NCBI GenBank assembly: GCA_934481325.1 | Contig: CAKSPL010000052.1 | Coordinates: forward strand, 1 to 7,855 | Direction: 5' to 3' | Source: an uncultured Eubacteriales bacterium | GTDB taxonomy: Bacteria > Bacillota > Clostridia > Oscillospirales > CAG-272 | Length of the DNA stretch: 7,855 nt | In this document: piece after piece, positions 5,024 to 7,855 of the stretch | How the letters are laid out: each line of letters begins with the position of its first letter | Position numbering within the stretch: position 1 is the stretch's first letter | Notes under the pieces: generated by a model | Databases searched by the model: none | The model's input: the letters and a program-made list of their open reading frames with translations, nothing else | Told to the model about the DNA's origin: nothing | Program-made: the position numbers and the translations under genes

Positions 5024-6862
5024 TTATTGATTTTGCATCGCGCGGCGCACACGCATCATTTCCTTCATCCGAAGCTCGGTATTGAGGATTTTTTTGCGCA
5101 GGCGAATGGATTTGGGGGTCACCTCAATCAGCTCGTCATCCACGATAAATTCGATGGCTTCTTCCAGTGAGAAGATGATCGGCGGGGTCAGGAGCAGTTT
5201 TTCGTCCGCACCCTTGGAGCGGATGGCGGTCAGCTGTTTTTCCTGGCAGGGGTTGACGGCGATATCGTCGTTCTTCGGGTTGCGACCGACAATCATTCCC
5301 TCGTAAACCTCGGTCTGCGGACCCACAAACAAATCGCCACGCTCCTGCGTGTGGAACAGCCCGTAGCGGGTGGTGATGCCCGCCTTGGAGGCAACCAGCG
5401 CACCGGTAAAGCGCATCGGGATTTCGCCGCGGTAGGGCTGATAGCTGTCAAAAATCGAGTTGATCACGCCCTCGCCGTGCGTAGCGGTGAGAAACTCGGA
5501 GCGATACCCGATCAGGCACCGTGCCGGAATGAGATACTCCACGCGCGTGCGACTGCCGATCGGCACCATTTCCAAAAGGTCGCCCTTGCGTTGCCCCAGC
5601 TTTTCCACAACCGTGCCGACAAATTCCTGCGGCACATCCAGCGTTACGCGTTCCATCGGCTCGCATTTCACGCCGTCAATCTCACGGAACAGCACCCGCG
5701 GGTTGGAGCAGCAAAGCTCATACCCCTCGCGGCGCATATTTTCAATCAGAATGGAAAGGTGCATTTCACCTCTGCCCGCCACCTTGAATTCATCGGTGGT
5801 GTCCCCGTCCGAAACGCGGAGCGATACATCGCGCATCGTTTCGCGGTAAAGCCGTTCGCGAAGCTGGCGGGAGGTTACGAATTTGCCCTCCTTGCCCGCC
5901 AAGGGGCTGGAATTGACCGAAAAGGTCATTTCCATTGTCGGCTCACTGACCTTTACAAATTCCAGCGGTTCAGGGGCGTTTATGCTTGTGATGGTATCCC
6001 CGATGGTGATGGAGCCGGCACCGGAGAAGCAGACGATGTCGCCCATTTTCGCGCTTTCCACGGGGACGCGGGTCAGCCCGTCAATCTGATAAATCGACAC
6101 GATTTTGGTGCGCTTGGGCGTCTCGGTGGAATGGTAATTGCAGATCAGAGCCTCCTGGTTCTGCTTCAGCATCCCGCGCTCAATGCGCCCGATGCCGATG
6201 CGCCCCACGTAATCGTTGTAGTCGATAGAGGAAACCAGCAACTGCAATTCTCCGTTTTCGTCCCCCTCCGGGGCGGGGATATAGTCCAGAATAGTATCGA
6301 AAAGCGGGGTAAGGTCGGTGCCCGGTACATCCGCGGAGCGGCTGCAGGTGCCGGCTCTGCCGGAGCAGTACAGCATCGGGCTGTCCAGCTGTTCGTCACT
6401 GGCGTTGAGATCCATCAACAGCTCCAATACCTCATCCTCCACCTCACCGAGGCGTGCATCCGGTTTGTCGATTTTGTTGATGACCACAATCACGCGGTGG
6501 TTCAGCTCCAGTGCGCGTTGCAACACAAACCGGGTCTGCGGCATCGGGCCCTCCGCCGCATCCACCAGCAGGATTACGCCGTTCACCATTTTGAGGATAC
6601 GTTCCACCTCGCCGCCGAAATCCGCGTGGCCGGGCGTGTCCACGATGTTGATTTTGACGTCCTTATAGTGAATCGCCGTGTTTTTGGCAAGAATGGTGAT
6701 GCCGCGCTCCCGCTCGATGGCACCGGAGTCCATCACGCAGGTTACGGTTTCCTGATTTTCACGGTAAACACCGCCCTGCTTGAGCATCTGATCGACAAGG
6801 GTGGTCTTGCCGTGGTCAACGTGGGCGATAATGGCGACATTGCGAAGGTCATTGCGAATCAT
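5024..6862 (-). CDS. typA: TypA/BipA translational GTPase
   Basis: This 612-residue protein is the ribosome-associated GTPase TypA (BipA), an elongation-factor-G relative linked to ribosome assembly and growth under stress or low temperature. GTP-binding motifs are all present: G1 AHVDHGKT (13-20), G2 RGIT (53-56), G3 DTPGHADF (75-82), G4 NKID (129-132) and G5 SGRAG (167-171). EF-G-like beta-barrel and alpha/beta domains follow (VAGRGEMHLSILIENMRREG is the typical domain III-like segment), then the TypA-specific C-terminal domain (FTGALVASKAGITTRYGLF, near the middle of the C-terminal half, and the basic end). Length is normal for the family. The start at 6862 follows GGAGAGGT (6868-6875) by 5 bases. 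It is the first gene of a two-gene operon with the phosphodiesterase gene downstream and has a clear sigma-A promoter upstream. Confidence 0.97.
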   Translation of the reverse strand: MIRNDLRNVAIIAHVDHGKTTLVDQMLKQGGVYRENQETVTCVMDSGAIERERGITILAKNTAIHYKDVKINIVDTPGHADFGGEVERILKMVNGVILLVDAAEGPMPQTRFVLQRALELNHRVIVVINKIDKPDARLGEVEDEVLELLMDLNASDEQLDSPMLYCSGRAGTCSRSADVPGTDLTPLFDTILDYIPAPEGDENGELQLLVSSIDYNDYVGRIGIGRIERGMLKQNQEALICNYHSTETPKRTKIVSIYQIDGLTRVPVESAKMGDIVCFSGAGSITIGDTITSINAPEPLEFVKVSEPTMEMTFSVNSSPLAGKEGKFVTSRQLRERLYRETMRDVSLRVSDGDTTDEFKVAGRGEMHLSILIENMRREGYELCCSNPRVLFREIDGVKCEPMERVTLDVPQEFVGTVVEKLGQRKGDLLEMVPIGSRTRVEYLIPARCLIGYRSEFLTATHGEGVINSIFDSYQPYRGEIPMRFTGALVASKAGITTRYGLFHTQERGDLFVGPQTEVYEGMIVGRNPKNDDIAVNPCQEKQLTAIRSKGADEKLLLTPPIIFSLEEAIEFIVDDELIEVTPKSIRLRKKILNTELRMKEMMRVRRAMQNQ

Positions 6863-6888
6863 AAAATACCTCTCCGAATTACAGAAAT

Positions 6889-7001
6889 ATCACAAAAAGA
6901 CATTATATCACAAAAAAATCATTTTGCCAAGGGGCAAGACGACGGTTTTTGTTTTTTTCTACCGATATTTTTAGTATAATTACATAAAAGCATCACAAAA
7001 A
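6889..7001. repeat. Three copies of ATCACAAAAA in the divergent promoter region
   Basis: The exact decamer ATCACAAAAA occurs at 6889-6898, 6907-6916 and 6992-7001, all in the same orientation. The first covers the predicted typA start site, the second abuts the typA -10, and the third lies just before the dyad in front of the glycyl radical enzyme promoter. A shared regulator for the two divergent units is possible, but AT-rich intergenic sequence can produce such repeats by chance. Confidence 0.4.
6902..6930 (-). promoter_or_regulatory. Sigma-A promoter of the typA operon
   Basis: On the minus strand TTGGCA (6925-6930) and TATAAT (6902-6907) are separated by 17 bases: a perfect -10 and a -35 with two mismatches. 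Transcription would start near 6895, about 33 bases before the ATG. The -35 also lies in a small dyad (TTGCC 6924-6928 with GGCAA 6933-6937). Confidence 0.8.
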
Positions 7002-7016
7002 TTCCCGAAAGGAATT
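7000..7016 (+). promoter_or_regulatory. Operator-like dyad across the -35 of the glycyl radical enzyme promoter
   Basis: AATTCC (7000-7005) and GGAATT (7011-7016) are perfect inverted copies with a 5-base centre. The right arm overlaps the first two bases of the TTGACA -35 (7015-7020). This position is typical of repressor sites, since a bound protein would block RNA polymerase. The binding protein is unknown. Confidence 0.5.
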
Positions 7017-7043
7017 GACAGCGGTGGCGGCGGGTGTTATAAT
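7015..7043 (+). promoter_or_regulatory. Full-consensus sigma-A promoter of the glycyl radical enzyme gene
   Basis: TTGACA (7015-7020) and TATAAT (7038-7043) are both perfect, the spacer is 17 bases, and TGT directly before the -10 adds an extended -10. Transcription would start near 7050, about 40 bases before the ATG. A 5-bp hairpin (GCGCG 7064-7068, CGCGC 7072-7076) precedes the ribosome binding site. Confidence 0.9.
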
Positions 7044-7089
7044 AACATTAACGATAATACTCGGCGCGTTCCGCGCGAAAGGGGAAAAA

Positions 7090-7855
7090 ATGAGCGCAAC
7101 CTACGATTTTGTTTTGCAGAAAAAGCACCGCGCCTTCCGCCGGGAGGTGACGGAGGATTTTGCGGCGGAGTTTTCGGCGGAAAAGCTGCCGTTTGCCGAG
7201 CGGATTGTGAGGAGATTTGAGCGGCTTGCCGCCACCGAGGTGCCGCACATTCTGCCGGAGGAGCAGATTGTGTTTCTGCGTACCACGGGTAAAGCCCCCG
7301 ATGTGATGACAAAGGAGGAATGGGAAGAATACCGGGCGAAAAACGGCGAGATTCACGAGCTGGGCTATACCTCCAACCTCTGCGGGGATTACGCGGCAAT
7401 CATAAGAGAGGGGCTGGATTCCGTGCGCGGGCGTGCCGATGAATACGCGCGGCGTGAGATTGACGCGATTTTGTCCCTTGCCGACCGCTATCGGGAGGAG
7501 GCACTCCGCGTGGGAAGGCAGGACGTGGCAAGGGTGCTTTCGGTTGTGCCGCGAAAGCCCGCAACCACCCTTCGTGAGGCGTTGCAGTTTTTCCGGATTC
7601 TGCATTTTTCACTGTGGCTGGAAGGCTGTTATCACAATACCGTGGGGCGTTTTGACCAGTATATGTATCCGTATTTCGCGCACGACTTGGAGGCGGGAAC
7701 GGAAACACCGGAGAGCGCGGAGGAATTGCTTGCCGATTTCTTTTTGTCCTTTAATAAGGACAGTGATCTTTATCCCGGGCAACAGCAGGGGGACAACGGG
7801 CAGAGTATGGTGCTTGGCGGCTGTGATGCCGAAGGGAACGACTGCTTCAATGCCC
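7090..7855 (+). CDS. Glycyl radical enzyme (pyruvate formate-lyase family), N-terminal part
   Basis: The gene runs off the window after 255 codons; there is no stop. The product fits the N-terminal half of the pyruvate formate-lyase-like domain, which uses an oxygen-sensitive glycyl radical near the C-terminus and an active-site cysteine, both beyond the window. Family-like features seen: ILPEEQIVF (54-62), HELGYTSNLCGDY (89-101) where relatives have the conserved His-containing helix start, LREALQFFRILHF (161-173), GRFDQYMYPYF (186-196), which is the most diagnostic block, and NGQSMVLGG (236-244). The subtype (formate-lyase, diol or glycerol dehydratase, choline lyase or other) cannot be told without the catalytic loop; the sequence does not read like PflB. 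The start follows AAAGGGG (7078-7084) by 5 bases. The full-consensus promoter and the dyad over its -35 suggest strong but repressible expression. A radical-SAM activating enzyme would be expected downstream. Confidence 0.85.
   Translation, partial: MSATYDFVLQKKHRAFRREVTEDFAAEFSAEKLPFAERIVRRFERLAATEVPHILPEEQIVFLRTTGKAPDVMTKEEWEEYRAKNGEIHELGYTSNLCGDYAAIIREGLDSVRGRADEYARREIDAILSLADRYREEALRVGRQDVARVLSVVPRKPATTLREALQFFRILHFSLWLEGCYHNTVGRFDQYMYPYFAHDLEAGTETPESAEELLADFFLSFNKDSDLYPGQQQGDNGQSMVLGGCDAEGNDCFNA

Noticed and set aside
4026..5030. Plus-strand open frame opposite the phosphodiesterase gene
   Set aside because: It begins inside the terminator and is antisense to a gene with conserved catalytic motifs.
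5351..6979. Long open frame (about 540 codons) on the plus strand across typA
   Set aside because: It is antisense to an unmistakable typA, has no ribosome binding site or recognisable domain, and reads as the low-complexity His/Ala/Arg-rich shadow of a GC-rich gene.
6952..6980. Second plus-strand promoter (TATAAT at 6975-6980) for the glycyl radical enzyme
   Set aside because: The -10 is perfect, but the hexamer 17 bases upstream is all T and the region is AT-rich; the promoter at 7015-7043 is far better.

Overview
The window looks like chromosomal DNA of a spore-forming, moderately GC-rich Clostridia bacterium (Bacillota; an Oscillospirales-type gut anaerobe would fit). The evidence is an alpha/beta-type small acid-soluble spore protein, strong AGGAGG-like ribosome binding sites, consensus sigma-A promoters, a glycyl radical enzyme (an oxygen-sensitive class) and a Na/phosphate cotransporter of the bacterial NptA/PhoU-fusion type. 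The assignment rests on gene content and style, not on a marker-gene comparison.

Layout, left to right. (1) 1-108 is the N-terminal piece of a lipoprotein gene on the minus strand with an extended -10 promoter; it diverges from a spore-protein gene (391-570) that has a hairpin leader and a strong terminator. (2) A run of consecutive hairpins leads into a Na/Pi cotransporter with a C-terminal PhoU-like domain (732-2486). (3) A single gene with its own near-consensus promoter (2629-3636) encodes a one-polypeptide fusion of a helix-turn-helix, a GHKL-type ATPase and a STAS-like (DUF4325-type) domain. (4) A 536-base gene-free stretch (3637-4172) is filled with repeats: a 32-base perfect palindrome, further inverted repeats, a degenerate tandem repeat with a period of about 45 bases, a 19-bp bidirectional terminator, and a second tandem array of about 27-base units that runs into the 3' end of the next gene. 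(5) On the minus strand, typA/bipA (5024-6862) and a glycerophosphodiester phosphodiesterase gene (4173-5006) form a tight two-gene operon with a clear sigma-A promoter. (6) Divergent from typA is a glycyl radical enzyme gene (7090 to beyond the window edge), driven by a promoter with perfect -35, -10 and spacer plus a TGn extension, with an operator-like dyad across its -35.

Most genes here are ordinary housekeeping or metabolic functions and are not obviously one pathway. The items most worth a second look are the HTH-GHKL-STAS-like regulator with its AT-rich dyad, the ~27-base array whose unit matches the last codons of the phosphodiesterase gene, the hairpin-rich leader of the phosphate transporter, and the operator-over-consensus-promoter arrangement of the glycyl radical enzyme of unassigned subtype.
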